Assembly (NCBI GenBank): GCA_015233485.1
Contig: JADFXO010000022.1
Span: 1 to 23,006, forward strand
From: Nitrospirota bacterium
GTDB taxonomy: Bacteria > Nitrospirota > Thermodesulfovibrionia > Thermodesulfovibrionales > Magnetobacteriaceae
Reading direction: 5' to 3'
DNA length: 23,006 bases
Below, one piece after another: positions 1-6,851 of this stretch. Under the pieces are notes generated by a model, which worked only from the letters and a program-made list of their open reading frames with translations, ran no database searches and was not told where the DNA came from. The position numbers and the translations under genes were made by a program. The number at the start of each line of letters is the position of its first letter. Within the stretch, counting starts at the first letter, position 1.

Positions 1-173
1 TAAACATATTTCAGTCAGCCTAAAGTAATATTTAAGCCAATTTTTTGCAAAATTGATCCTATGCCTGCTTCCCATGACAAATATTACACCAAACTCACGC
101 TCTCAGATCGTTCATTGAGAATTGCTGCCTTTGTTGTATCCAACTTGAACTCAAATAAAGTTTGTGGTATCAT
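1..173 (-). pseudogene. Decayed transposase-like N-terminus, cut by the window edge
   Basis: An ATG at 173 has a good ribosome binding site (AGGAGG at 183-188, 9 nt upstream). The first 29 codons begin MIPQTLFEFKLDTTK and end at TAA (84-86). Past that stop the same frame continues as protein-like sequence (AGIGSILQKIGLNITLG) to a TGA at 15-17, so at least two nonsense codons interrupt one frame. The opening (QTLFEFK-D-T) reminds me of N-termini of IS1380-like DDE transposases. That resemblance is from memory and weak. A short genuine 29-residue peptide is the alternative. The rest lies outside the window. Confidence 0.35.
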
Positions 174-396
174 ATGTCCAGCCCTCCTGCTTTTTTGATT
201 AACCTGGCAGGTGATATTTTATACCATCTGCTACCCTTAAAGCACGAGGGCTTTTCCCTTTCTTTCTGTCTCTATATCGGATTTAGGGCATCAGACAAAA
301 TGAACCATTTTGTATAGTTTATCCCTTGTGACGTCCTGAAAACCCACGCCTTTCAAGAAAGCAGGCACGGCCAAATTTCGACAAACACTCTCTACT
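174..396. other. Non-coding stretch downstream of the M20 peptidase gene
   Basis: I see no convincing gene here. This AT-rich sequence separates the peptidase stop codon from the transposase-like remnant. On the minus strand there is a weak imperfect hairpin at about 345-365 followed by TTTT, which might end transcription of the cluster. It is short and bulged, so I do not call it a terminator. A 5-bp stem (AAAGC/GCTTT, about 239-255) precedes a pyrimidine-rich tract when read on the plus strand. Confidence 0.4.
295..313. repeat. AT-rich inverted repeat, 7-bp arms
   Basis: ACAAAAT (295-301) and ATTTTGT (307-313) are perfect inverted arms around a 5-nt loop. The stem has only one GC pair and no T-run follows on either strand, so a terminator is unlikely. 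It could be a protein-binding site or chance in AT-rich DNA. Confidence 0.3.
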
Positions 397-1545
397 TCAC
401 ATTTTGCTATCGGCGGCAAGGACCTTAAGTATGCCAAGCAGCATGAGAGCGGCCTTTGAGAGGTCTTCCTCTTTTATGTACTCATCCGTTGTATGGGGCA
501 TTTGCATCCCCGATGAGATTACGAGGGATTTTATCCCATTGCGATTAAAGATATTTGCGTCTGAGCCGCCGCCGTACACTATAAACTCAGGGGTTATCAA
601 TAGGTCTTCGCACACATCTTTAACCAGCCTTATGAACTCATCTGACTCGCTTATATGAAAACCGTGATATTGACGATTCTCCCCGATTTCTATTTTTACC
701 TGATTTTTTTTAGCCAACCTCCTGGCGGTATCGAAGATGGCCTTTTTAGTCCTTTGCAGGACGTCCGTGTCATGGCTTCTAATCTCTCCTGTTATAATAA
801 CTTCTCTGGGGACGATATTCGTTGCCGTGCCGCCTTGAATTGTTCCGATGTTTGCCGTTGTATTTGGGTCAATGCGGCCGTCCGGCACTGCGGCAATAAT
901 TTTAGCGGCGGCCTTAATGGCGCTTGTGCCACGTTCCGGTTCTATGCCGGCGTGTGCCGCCCTGCCGGTTATGCGCATCTCGTAAATGTCATGAGTCGGG
1001 GCAGCAAGGACAACCCTACCGATGCTGCCACTGCTGTCAAGCACAAGGGCTATGCGGCTTTTAAGACTATCGAAATCAAGATTTTTTGCCCCGATAAGGC
1101 CGCGCTCCTCGGCACTCGTCAAGACCACCTCGATGTCGCCGTGTGGAAGGCCCTGGTCTTTCAGCACGTAGAGGGCCTCAAGGATTTCAGCAATGCCGCT
1201 CTTGTCATCTGCCCCAAGTATCGTGCTGCCATCGGTTTTGACAATGCCGCCCTCGCGTATTAATTTCAATCCTTTAGTGGATTCCACAGTATCCATGTGG
1301 CTGCTTAACATAACAGGCGCAACACCGCGGACTGTCCCTGTCATACGTCCAATCAGGTTGAACGATTTGCCGTATTCCTGAATCTCCACACTTAGCCCCA
1401 GGACAATCAAATGCTTGGTGAGCCTTGCGGCTATTTCCCGCTCACTATACGACGGCGAGTCTATCTGAATAAGCTCAATGAAGATGTCCATGAGCCGCGC
1501 GGGGTTAATACAGCGCCATGTGTCAACTATCGTATTATCTTTCAC
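397..1545 (-). CDS. M20-family metallopeptidase, PepT-like
   Basis: Predicted cytosolic di-zinc aminopeptidase that removes N-terminal residues from short peptides. Numbered from the GTG at 1545 (382 aa), the M20 ligands are in order: H83 and D85 (SSHMDTV), bridging D113 (GADDKSG), catalytic E146 with E147 (SAEERG), D170 (LDSSG) and H351 (PHTTDEY). A dimerization or lid domain fills roughly residues 180-290. The frame is open further upstream inside yggS, but family members begin just before the INPARLMD-type helix. I therefore chose GTG 1545, which overlaps the yggS end by 11 nt; an internal ATG at 1491 is the alternative. The overlap implies translational coupling with yggS. PepT-like is by similarity to tripeptidase T; exact substrate unknown. 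Confidence 0.88.
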   Translation of the reverse strand: MKDNTIVDTWRCINPARLMDIFIELIQIDSPSYSEREIAARLTKHLIVLGLSVEIQEYGKSFNLIGRMTGTVRGVAPVMLSSHMDTVESTKGLKLIREGGIVKTDGSTILGADDKSGIAEILEALYVLKDQGLPHGDIEVVLTSAEERGLIGAKNLDFDSLKSRIALVLDSSGSIGRVVLAAPTHDIYEMRITGRAAHAGIEPERGTSAIKAAAKIIAAVPDGRIDPNTTANIGTIQGGTATNIVPREVIITGEIRSHDTDVLQRTKKAIFDTARRLAKKNQVKIEIGENRQYHGFHISESDEFIRLVKDVCEDLLITPEFIVYGGGSDANIFNRNGIKSLVISSGMQMPHTTDEYIKEEDLSKAALMLLGILKVLAADSKM

Positions 1546-2251
1546 CAAATATCTCGCTGCCAATTCTGACCATCGTGGCGCCCTCCTCGACTGCCGTCTC
1601 AAAATCGTTTGACATCCCCATAGACAGCTCAGTAAGGGCAATCCCACGCCCTGTCAGGGTGTCCCTTATGTCTTTTAATCTCCTGAAATACGGCCTCGAC
1701 TGCTCCGGGTCCTCAAAAAACGGCGGCATTGCCATCAGGCCAATCAGGTTGAGATTTTTATTAAAACTCGTTATCCGCTCCGCAAGGGCAAGCACACCGT
1801 CCTCTTCAATCCCTGTCTTTGTGTCCTCCTCCGAGAGTTTCACCTGTATTAGGACGTCTTGAATTTTACCAGCCCTTGCGGCGTGGGCGTCAACTTCCCC
1901 GGCAAGGGCAATAGAGTCAATGGAATGAATACAGTCAAAGACGGCAACGGCCTTTTTCACTTTATTTCTTTGCAGATGGCCGATGAGATGCCACGAGACG
2001 GAGGATGAAGGGGTTGTTTCCCTAAGGATCGTTTCACGCTTTGCCGCGGCCTCACCGACATAGCTTTCGCCAAATACCCTGAGGCCCAGCCCGACCGCCT
2101 CAGAGACAGCGCTGACTGGAAAATGTTTCGTCACGGCCACAAGGCGCACCGAAGAAGGCGCCCTGTCTGCCCTCATCGCCGCATGGCAAATCCGCCTATA
2201 GACATCAGAAATTCTCTTTGCCAAATCATTTGATAAATTATCTGGCGACAT
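1535..2251 (-). CDS. yggS: YggS/PLPBP family pyridoxal-phosphate-binding protein
   Basis: Single-domain fold-type III PLP-binding protein that takes part in vitamin B6 and amino-acid homeostasis and has no well-established enzymatic reaction. The PLP lysine is seen in LVAVTKHFP (about residue 42). The C-terminal signature SMGMSNDFETAVEEGATMVRIG carries the phosphate-binding residues and ends in GSEIFGER, typical of the family. With the ATG at 2251 the product is 238 aa, a normal length. An in-frame TTG at 2257 would add two residues. Neither start has a clear Shine-Dalgarno, so expression probably depends on coupling to the kinase-like gene, whose stop is 11 nt upstream. Confidence 0.93.
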   Translation of the reverse strand: MSPDNLSNDLAKRISDVYRRICHAAMRADRAPSSVRLVAVTKHFPVSAVSEAVGLGLRVFGESYVGEAAAKRETILRETTPSSSVSWHLIGHLQRNKVKKAVAVFDCIHSIDSIALAGEVDAHAARAGKIQDVLIQVKLSEEDTKTGIEEDGVLALAERITSFNKNLNLIGLMAMPPFFEDPEQSRPYFRRLKDIRDTLTGRGIALTELSMGMSNDFETAVEEGATMVRIGSEIFGER

Positions 2252-2262
2252 ACCCAAAGACG

Positions 2263-3600
2263 CTATACAGGGAGGACAAAATAAAAATTGTTGCCCATGT
2301 CAACCGGCTCATAGCCAAAGACGCCCCCGTGTATTTCAACCGCGTTTTTGATAAATGTCAGGCCGTGCCCCGTGCCCGGCCTTTGTGCCACGTTTGAGCC
2401 TCTAAAACCCTCTTCGAATATCCTGGCTCTCTCCTCCGGCTTGATATGAGCCCCTGAGCTGAATACATTAAACTTCACGCCGTCCTTACCATGGCCAAAA
2501 TAGTCTTTTATTATTTCACGCCCATACCTCATAATTTTCTTATTCTCTCTGGTTGGCGTAGTAACCACGGAGGCGTATTTCAGGGCATTGGAAAACAGAT
2601 TCGCGAAGACCTGGGCAATCAGCCCGACATCAACGACACTGATAATCTCGTCGCCCTCTGTGCCGCAGCCGCGTCCATCAACCTCGATTCCCATCTCGTC
2701 GAACCTTTCGAGGAATCTCTCCAGTTGTGGGATTATAACATCGCGGCGCATGTTGCAGGACTTTGTGCGCAGCGTGAGATGGCCCTTGTCGAAATGGCTT
2801 TTGCGAAGCAGTGTCTCTAAAAACAAGGTCGTGCTTTTGTAGTGCCTCTCAATGCTCTGGAACTCATCCGTAAGCCCCCGATTGACTTCCGTAAGCTCAT
2901 CAAGAAGCCGCTCGATACAGATTGTATCGCACTGGTCTTCAATAGCGTATGCTATCAGGAGTTTTTCTATTTCCGTGTTTTTGGTTATCTTTCCCTTGAG
3001 CCTTCGTAAAAACAGTTTGAATATCATATTGGGAACGATAATATTATGCTCAATGTCTGCCACCAGGGTTTGTATAAACTTGAGATGCTCAATGTTTTTA
3101 TTCTGCAGGTATCTGTTGTGAATATTGTATCCAATGCGGTTAGCGTATTTCTCAAGAAACAGTTCATCGGCCTCGTTCAGGCCGGTGTTTGGATATACCT
3201 CCAGAAAACCCAGAATATTGTCGGGGTTAGTGGATGAGCCGGCATGGAACTTCTTCCCACGGATGGTCAAAATAAGGCTGTCTTTAAATCTGTACGGCTT
3301 GTCGGCCGGCATGATATGCTGCGGCATCGGAGAGTTCAGATACTCATCGCTTTCCTCGGTCTTGGCGAACAGCACCATGTTTGCGGTTTTCTGCCCGGCA
3401 AGATACAGCTTAGCGTCAAGATTGAGAAATACCTTTGGTATAACCACACACAGGCTATACAGGTCCTCGATCTCGTTCAGCTCTTGTGCCAGATCGAAAA
3501 AGGACTTTAAGGCGTCGCCCTGCTCCTGCGTAAAGTCATATGTCCTGTAATCTTTTTTCTTGCTTTTTACAAGTTCGTATATTTTATCCACGTAAGCCAC
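2263..3600 (-). CDS. Soluble sensor histidine-kinase-like ATPase with GAF-like N-terminus
   Basis: 445-aa protein from a GTG start, with no membrane segment and no signal peptide, so probably cytosolic. Residues about 25-165 look like a GAF-type sensor region. A helical segment then carries an H-box-like motif, DIEHNIIVPN, with H185 and a proline at H+5 as in HisKA domains. The C-terminal HATPase domain shows an N box (VFANLFSNALKYA, N334/N338), an F-box-like RIFEEGFRGSN and a G2 box GTGHGL (409-414). The G1 box reads NVFSSGAHI, lacking the usual DxGxG aspartate and second glycine. No response regulator lies nearby. It is probably co-transcribed with the genes above and below. The GTG start sits inside the extended frame of neither rplQ nor yggS but overlaps a small alternative ORF by 17 nt. 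Confidence 0.8.
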   Translation of the reverse strand: MAYVDKIYELVKSKKKDYRTYDFTQEQGDALKSFFDLAQELNEIEDLYSLCVVIPKVFLNLDAKLYLAGQKTANMVLFAKTEESDEYLNSPMPQHIMPADKPYRFKDSLILTIRGKKFHAGSSTNPDNILGFLEVYPNTGLNEADELFLEKYANRIGYNIHNRYLQNKNIEHLKFIQTLVADIEHNIIVPNMIFKLFLRRLKGKITKNTEIEKLLIAYAIEDQCDTICIERLLDELTEVNRGLTDEFQSIERHYKSTTLFLETLLRKSHFDKGHLTLRTKSCNMRRDVIIPQLERFLERFDEMGIEVDGRGCGTEGDEIISVVDVGLIAQVFANLFSNALKYASVVTTPTRENKKIMRYGREIIKDYFGHGKDGVKFNVFSSGAHIKPEERARIFEEGFRGSNVAQRPGTGHGLTFIKNAVEIHGGVFGYEPVDMGNNFYFVLPV

Positions 3601-3701
3601 GTATCGGGCCGCACACCGGGCTCAAGACAATAACGCCCAAAGACATATCAACGGCCACAATTAGTATTGTCCGGCCTATTGCCCGGCTTGACATCATTTT
3701 T

Positions 3702-3718
3702 AGGAGCACACGACTCCT
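3702..3718 (-). promoter_or_regulatory. Hairpin just downstream of the small-ORF TGA, candidate bacterial SECIS
   Basis: In the mRNA, AGGAG (3718-3714) pairs with CUCCU (3706-3702), with a possible U-G closing pair. This leaves the loop CGUGU, which has a G in its first two positions. The loop begins about 18-19 nt after the UGA, within the spacing I recall for bacterial SECIS elements. The stem is short and its 5' arm is also an SD-like AAGGAG, so chance or a start-site role is possible. Confidence 0.25.
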
Positions 3719-3731
3719 TAAAGTTCGACGC

Positions 3732-3821
3732 TCAGGTTGTGACACCGAACCTCGGCAGGACAAACACCTGCAAGACTATCCATGCCGCAATAAACAATAT
3801 AATCCATAGGACATCCTGCAT
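3732..3821 (-). CDS. Tiny membrane peptide ORF after rplQ, possibly a selenoprotein read on to 3648
   Basis: The ATG at 3821 forms a TAATG overlap with the rplQ stop, the same coupling as rpsM-rpsK. The 29-codon frame encodes one strongly hydrophobic helix (VLWIILFIAAWIVLQVFVL), then PRFGVTT and a TGA. If TGA is read as selenocysteine, the frame stays open for 27 more codons (ASNFKESCAPKND... ending TNCGR) to a second TGA at 3648-3650. That gives a 57-residue protein: N-terminal TM anchor, Sec at 30, Cys at 38, polar tail. A hairpin lies 13 nt after the first TGA. I do not recognise the family with certainty. Location and coupling are observed; the Sec reading is inference. Confidence 0.5.
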   Translation of the reverse strand: MQDVLWIILFIAAWIVLQVFVLPRFGVTT

Positions 3822-4225
3822 TATGATTTCTCCTTTTTCTTCTCATCCTTCGCGGAAGAGACAGGAATCACGTAATCGACAAATTCCAAAACTGCCATCT
3901 CCGCCTGGTCTTTCAACCTCCTGCGTGTCCTGACAATCCTGAGATATCCGCCGTTTCTGTCTGTAAAACGCGGGGCAATCTCAGCAAACAGCTTAGCGAT
4001 AACCTTTCGGTTTGGAATGTTTGCCAGCGCCGTACGTTTGGCGTGCAAATCTCCTCTCTTGCCCAATGTAACCATCTTCTCGACTAACCCTTTGACGGCC
4101 TTGGCCTTGATTAGGGTTGTCTCTATTCTCTCATACTCCAGCACAGCGGTTATCAGGCTCCTAAACAAGGCCTTTCGCTGATTTGCCGTCCTGTTGAAAT
4201 GTCTGGCGTCTATCTTATGGCGCAT
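3821..4225 (-). CDS. rplQ: 50S ribosomal protein L17
   Basis: L17 is a large-subunit protein near the peptide exit tunnel. The 134-residue product opens MRHKIDARHFNRTANQRKAL, the family hallmark, and continues through the conserved RSLITAVLEYERIETT and AKAVKG segments. The C-terminus has a short lysine-rich tail (KDEKKKEKS). The ATG lies 2 nt after the rpoA stop. Its Shine-Dalgarno GGAGG is made by the codons for the terminal glycines of RpoA, so the two genes are tightly coupled. It is the last gene of the alpha segment. Confidence 0.98.
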   Translation of the reverse strand: MRHKIDARHFNRTANQRKALFRSLITAVLEYERIETTLIKAKAVKGLVEKMVTLGKRGDLHAKRTALANIPNRKVIAKLFAEIAPRFTDRNGGYLRIVRTRRRLKDQAEMAVLEFVDYVIPVSSAKDEKKKEKS

Positions 4226-4227
4226 GG

Positions 4228-5301
4228 TCAGCCTCCTCCATTTTCTATTTTCAGTTCTCTTCTGACGGCATCCATATCTATTTTAATATTAAAATCAAGC
4301 CCCAAAGTCAGCAGTACCTCCCGTATTTCGTCAAGAGATTTTCTGCCAAAATTCTTCATTTTTAACATCTCGTGGTCGTTTCGTTGAACCAGCTCGTAAA
4401 TATACTTAATGTCCGCGTTCTTCAGGCAATTCTGCGACCTCACGGAAAACTCCAGCTCGTCAACAGTTTTCAGGAGATTTCTATTAAATTCCTTGCCCTG
4501 CAGGACAGTCGGCTCAACAGGTTCGGGACCGCTAATGACGGGGGAGTCTTCCACCACCCCATCATCTTCATTAGCCTCTTCCTCTATTTCCTCTTCCACA
4601 TCCTCCACGAGAGAAAAATAGCTCATATGTTTCGTCAGTATCTTTATGGCCTTGGCAAGGGCAGCCTTTGGATTTATACTGCCGTCCGTCCAAATCTCCA
4701 GAAGCAGTTTGTCATAATCGGTTGCCTTTCCCACTCTGGTTTTTTCCACATTAAAAACAACCTTTCTTACCGGCGTAAAAATAGCGTCTATCGTTATCGT
4801 CCCCAGAGGCATCCCTTCTTTGATCATTTCCTCGGATGGAATATAACCCCGCCCCTTATTGATGCACAGTTCAACCCTGAACTCGGAATCCCTGTCCAGC
4901 GTCGCTATGTGTGCGGCGGGATTCAGCAGCTCCAGCCTTGCACTTGCCTTTATGTCCTTTGCCGTAACAACAGCGCTGCCGCTGACATCTATTGTCGCGT
5001 TCAATTCCTCGTCGCCATGAAGCCTGAATCTGAGCTTCTTAAGATTCAGCACTATTTGTACAACATCCTCTTTAACACCCTTTATCGTTGAGAATTCATG
5101 ATACACACCTTCAAACTTAACAGAGGTAATGGCGGCGCCTTCAATAGAGGACAATAGAACTCTCCTCAGCGCGTTTCCAATCGTTATGCCATACCCTCTT
5201 TCCAATGGTTCAGCAATTAACCTTCCGTAGGTATCCGTAAACGTCTCTTCCTCAAAATACACGTTTTCCGGCAGCTGAAACCCACTATTTTCAAGCAACA
5301 T
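4228..5301 (-). CDS. rpoA: DNA-directed RNA polymerase subunit alpha
   Basis: RNA polymerase alpha: the N-terminal domain dimerizes and seeds core assembly, and the C-terminal domain binds UP elements and activators. The 357-residue product has the NTD at about 1-232 (EPLERGYGITIGNALRRVLLSS, VKEDV) and the helix-hairpin-helix CTD at about 275-340. In the CTD, SVRSQNCL contains R288, the equivalent of E. coli R265, and NFGRKSLDEI is present. The linker (232-270) is long and very acidic (EDVEEEIEEEANEDDG), about two to three times the E. coli linker, which accounts for the extra length. The start has GGAGG 5 nt upstream. Gene position between rpsD and rplQ is canonical. Confidence 0.99.
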   Translation of the reverse strand: MLLENSGFQLPENVYFEEETFTDTYGRLIAEPLERGYGITIGNALRRVLLSSIEGAAITSVKFEGVYHEFSTIKGVKEDVVQIVLNLKKLRFRLHGDEELNATIDVSGSAVVTAKDIKASARLELLNPAAHIATLDRDSEFRVELCINKGRGYIPSEEMIKEGMPLGTITIDAIFTPVRKVVFNVEKTRVGKATDYDKLLLEIWTDGSINPKAALAKAIKILTKHMSYFSLVEDVEEEIEEEANEDDGVVEDSPVISGPEPVEPTVLQGKEFNRNLLKTVDELEFSVRSQNCLKNADIKYIYELVQRNDHEMLKMKNFGRKSLDEIREVLLTLGLDFNIKIDMDAVRRELKIENGGG

Positions 5302-5316
5302 AATGCCTCCGTTTAA

Positions 5317-5943
5317 TTATCTTGAATAAAACTCAACGATCAACTGTTCTTTAGCGGCCAATGGTATATCGTCTCTGCCCGGCACATGTAAGACCTTGCC
5401 TTTAAATCCGGCAAAATCAACTTCCAGCCACGATAGCACTCCCTCGTGCTGCTGCCTCTGAAGATTTTCACCAAAGACGCTTAATTTTTTACTTGCCTCA
5501 TGAACCTCTATGACATCCCCCACCTTAACATTATACGACGGTATGTTGACCTTCTTGCCGTTAACGCGGAAGTGCCCGTGTAAAACCAACTGTCTGGCCT
5601 GATTCCTGTTTGATGTAAACCCTATTCTATAGACTATGTTGTCGAGCCTACGCTCAAGGTACTGCAAGAGAAGCTCTCCGGTGATGCCCCTTTTCTTTTC
5701 CGCTTCCTTAAAATACTTGCTGAACTGTTTTTCCAACAGCCCGTATATACGCTTTACCTTTTGCTTTTCCTTCAATTGAACGGCATAGTCAGAGAGTTTT
5801 CCCCTCCTCTGACCATGCTGCCCGGGCGGGTATTTTCGCTTATCTATAGCACATTTGTCAGTAGTACACCGGCTGCCTTTCAGAAACAGTTTCTCTCCGT
5901 CACGTCTGCATAGCTTACATAGCGCGTCTCTATATCTTGCCAT
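5317..5943 (-). CDS. rpsD: 30S ribosomal protein S4, zinc-binding form
   Basis: S4 is a primary 16S rRNA binder that organizes the 5' domain of the small subunit. The product is 208 aa. Cysteines C9, C12, C26 and C31 form the N-terminal zinc site of the C+ type, missing in E. coli S4. The S4 RNA-binding domain follows (RRLDNIVYRIGFTSNRNQARQLVLHG, about 97-122), with an ordinary C-terminus. It starts 2 nt after the rpsK stop. Its SD (GGAGG, 5955-5959) lies in the rpsK C-terminal codons and is the 3' arm of a small hairpin. S4 is known as an alpha-operon autoregulator in E. coli; whether that holds here is unknown. Confidence 0.98.
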   Translation of the reverse strand: MARYRDALCKLCRRDGEKLFLKGSRCTTDKCAIDKRKYPPGQHGQRRGKLSDYAVQLKEKQKVKRIYGLLEKQFSKYFKEAEKKRGITGELLLQYLERRLDNIVYRIGFTSNRNQARQLVLHGHFRVNGKKVNIPSYNVKVGDVIEVHEASKKLSVFGENLQRQQHEGVLSWLEVDFAGFKGKVLHVPGRDDIPLAAKEQLIVEFYSR

Positions 5944-5945
5944 AG

Positions 5946-6335
5946 TTACACACGCCTCCTTTTTGGAGGTTTACATCCGTTATGCGGTACCGGCGTAACG
6001 TCCCTGATTACATTTATATCGATTCCGGCAGCCTGAATAGCCCTTATGGCCGATTCTCTGCCCGCACCCGGGCCTTTTATAAATACATCTATCTGCTTCA
6101 TTCCCATTTCCATCGCTTTTTTGGCGGCCGTGTCGGCTGCCATCTGCGCCGCATAGGGTGTACCCTTTCTTGAACCTCTAAAGCCGAGGCTCCCGGCACT
6201 TGACCACACCAGCACATTGCCTATTGTGTCGCTTATCGTTACCAACGTATTGTTAAATGTCGTTTGCACGTGCGCTACGCCGTTGGCCACTCTTTTCTTC
6301 TCTTTCTTCGGCCCTTTACGTTTCCTGGGCGGCAT
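5946..6335 (-). CDS. rpsK: 30S ribosomal protein S11
   Basis: S11 sits on the small-subunit platform beside the mRNA exit channel. The 129-residue product has a basic N-terminus (PPRKRKGPKKEKKR) and the conserved blocks GVAHVQTTFNNTLVTI, GSRKGTPYAAQMAA and DVTPVPHNGCKPPKRRRV. Its ATG shares one base with the rpsM stop (TAATG). Its SD GGAGGT is formed by the final KGGK codons of rpsM, so translation is coupled. Length and order are normal. Confidence 0.98.
   Translation of the reverse strand: MPPRKRKGPKKEKKRVANGVAHVQTTFNNTLVTISDTIGNVLVWSSAGSLGFRGSRKGTPYAAQMAADTAAKKAMEMGMKQIDVFIKGPGAGRESAIRAIQAAGIDINVIRDVTPVPHNGCKPPKRRRV
5955..5969 (-). promoter_or_regulatory. Hairpin that pairs the rpsD Shine-Dalgarno
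   Basis: In the mRNA CCUCC, AAAAA and GGAGG make a perfect 5-bp, all-GC-rich stem with a 5-nt loop inside the last codons of rpsK (KPPKRR). The GGAGG arm is the only good SD for rpsD, 11 nt before its ATG. Ribosomes finishing rpsK would open the stem, so it could enforce coupling. The structure is seen; the function is inferred. Confidence 0.45.
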
Positions 6336-6709
6336 TATTTACCTCCTTTTTTCTTAATAGAAGACTTTGCCGGCCCACGTCTTGTCCTGGCGTTCGTCTT
6401 TGTCCGTTGCCCTCTTACGGGAAGCCCAAGCTTGTGGCGCAGCCCCCTGTAACACCCTATGTCCATCAATCTCTTTATATTCATTGAGATCTCTTTCTTT
6501 AAGTCGCCTTCCACTTTGCAGTCCCTGTCTATTACTGCCCTTATCTTTGCCACGTCTTCGCTTGTCAGGTTGTTTACTCTAACATTAGGATCTACGCCCG
6601 TCTCTTCGATTATCTTTCTTGACGTCGCCCGGCCTATTCCGAATATCCTCGTCAACCCGATTTCTATCCTTTCTTTCTTAGGCAAATCTACGCCTGCTAT
6701 TCTTGCCAT
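6335..6709 (-). CDS. rpsM: 30S ribosomal protein S13
   Basis: S13 is in the small-subunit head and contacts P-site tRNA and the L5 bridge. The 124-residue product opens MARIAGVDLPKKERIEIGLTRI, followed by the helix-turn segment GIGRATSRKI and the tRNA-contacting tail GLPVRGQRTKTNARTRRG. It begins the alpha-operon order rpsM-rpsK-rpsD-rpoA-rplQ, 15 nt after rpmJ, with SD GAGGAG upstream. No separate promoter is visible, so it is probably read through from the spc genes. Confidence 0.98.
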   Translation of the reverse strand: MARIAGVDLPKKERIEIGLTRIFGIGRATSRKIIEETGVDPNVRVNNLTSEDVAKIRAVIDRDCKVEGDLKKEISMNIKRLMDIGCYRGLRHKLGLPVRGQRTKTNARTRRGPAKSSIKKKGGK

Positions 6710-6724
6710 ACCATAAACTCCTCT

Positions 6725-6838
6725 TTATCCTTGTCTCTGTTTATGCTTAGGATTTTCGCAGATCACTCTGACAACTCCTTTCCTCTTAATCAGCTTGCAC
6801 TTCGTACACATTGGCTTTACTGATGACCGCACTTTCAT
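6725..6838 (-). CDS. rpmJ: 50S ribosomal protein L36, zinc-binding form
   Basis: A 37-codon gene found by reading the gap between infA and rpsM. The product starts MKVRSSVKPMCTKC and ends KHKQRQG. C11, C14, C27 and H32 form the zinc-ribbon of the C+ type L36, which binds 23S rRNA. The ATG has SD GGAGG four bases upstream. The position infA-rpmJ-rpsM is the classic one, and the length matches the family. Confidence 0.97.
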   Translation of the reverse strand: MKVRSSVKPMCTKCKLIKRKGVVRVICENPKHKQRQG

Positions 6839-6851
6839 CGTCCCTCCATGA

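Noticed and set aside
338..366. Rho-independent terminator after the peptidase gene
   Set aside because: The stem is bulged with a 2-nt apical loop, and the T-tract is only four bases and displaced.
655..1263. Plus-strand open frame of about 200 codons
   Set aside because: It lies wholly antisense to the M20 peptidase, whose catalytic motifs are all intact, and shows no recognisable domain.
1546..1647. N-terminal extension of the M20 peptidase by 34 codons
   Set aside because: It is the out-of-frame reading of the yggS 3' end and has no family similarity.
3584..3709. A 41-codon minus-strand ORF from a GTG with AAGGAG upstream and a hydrophobic middle, overlapping the kinase start
   Set aside because: It has weak protein character (ends PIRGLRG), and its SD is the same sequence as the candidate SECIS stem. 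It competes with the in-frame continuation of the rplQ-coupled peptide. Kept as an alternative only.
4372..5091. Plus-strand open frame of 239 codons
   Set aside because: Antisense shadow of rpoA, with no domain features and no ribosome binding context.
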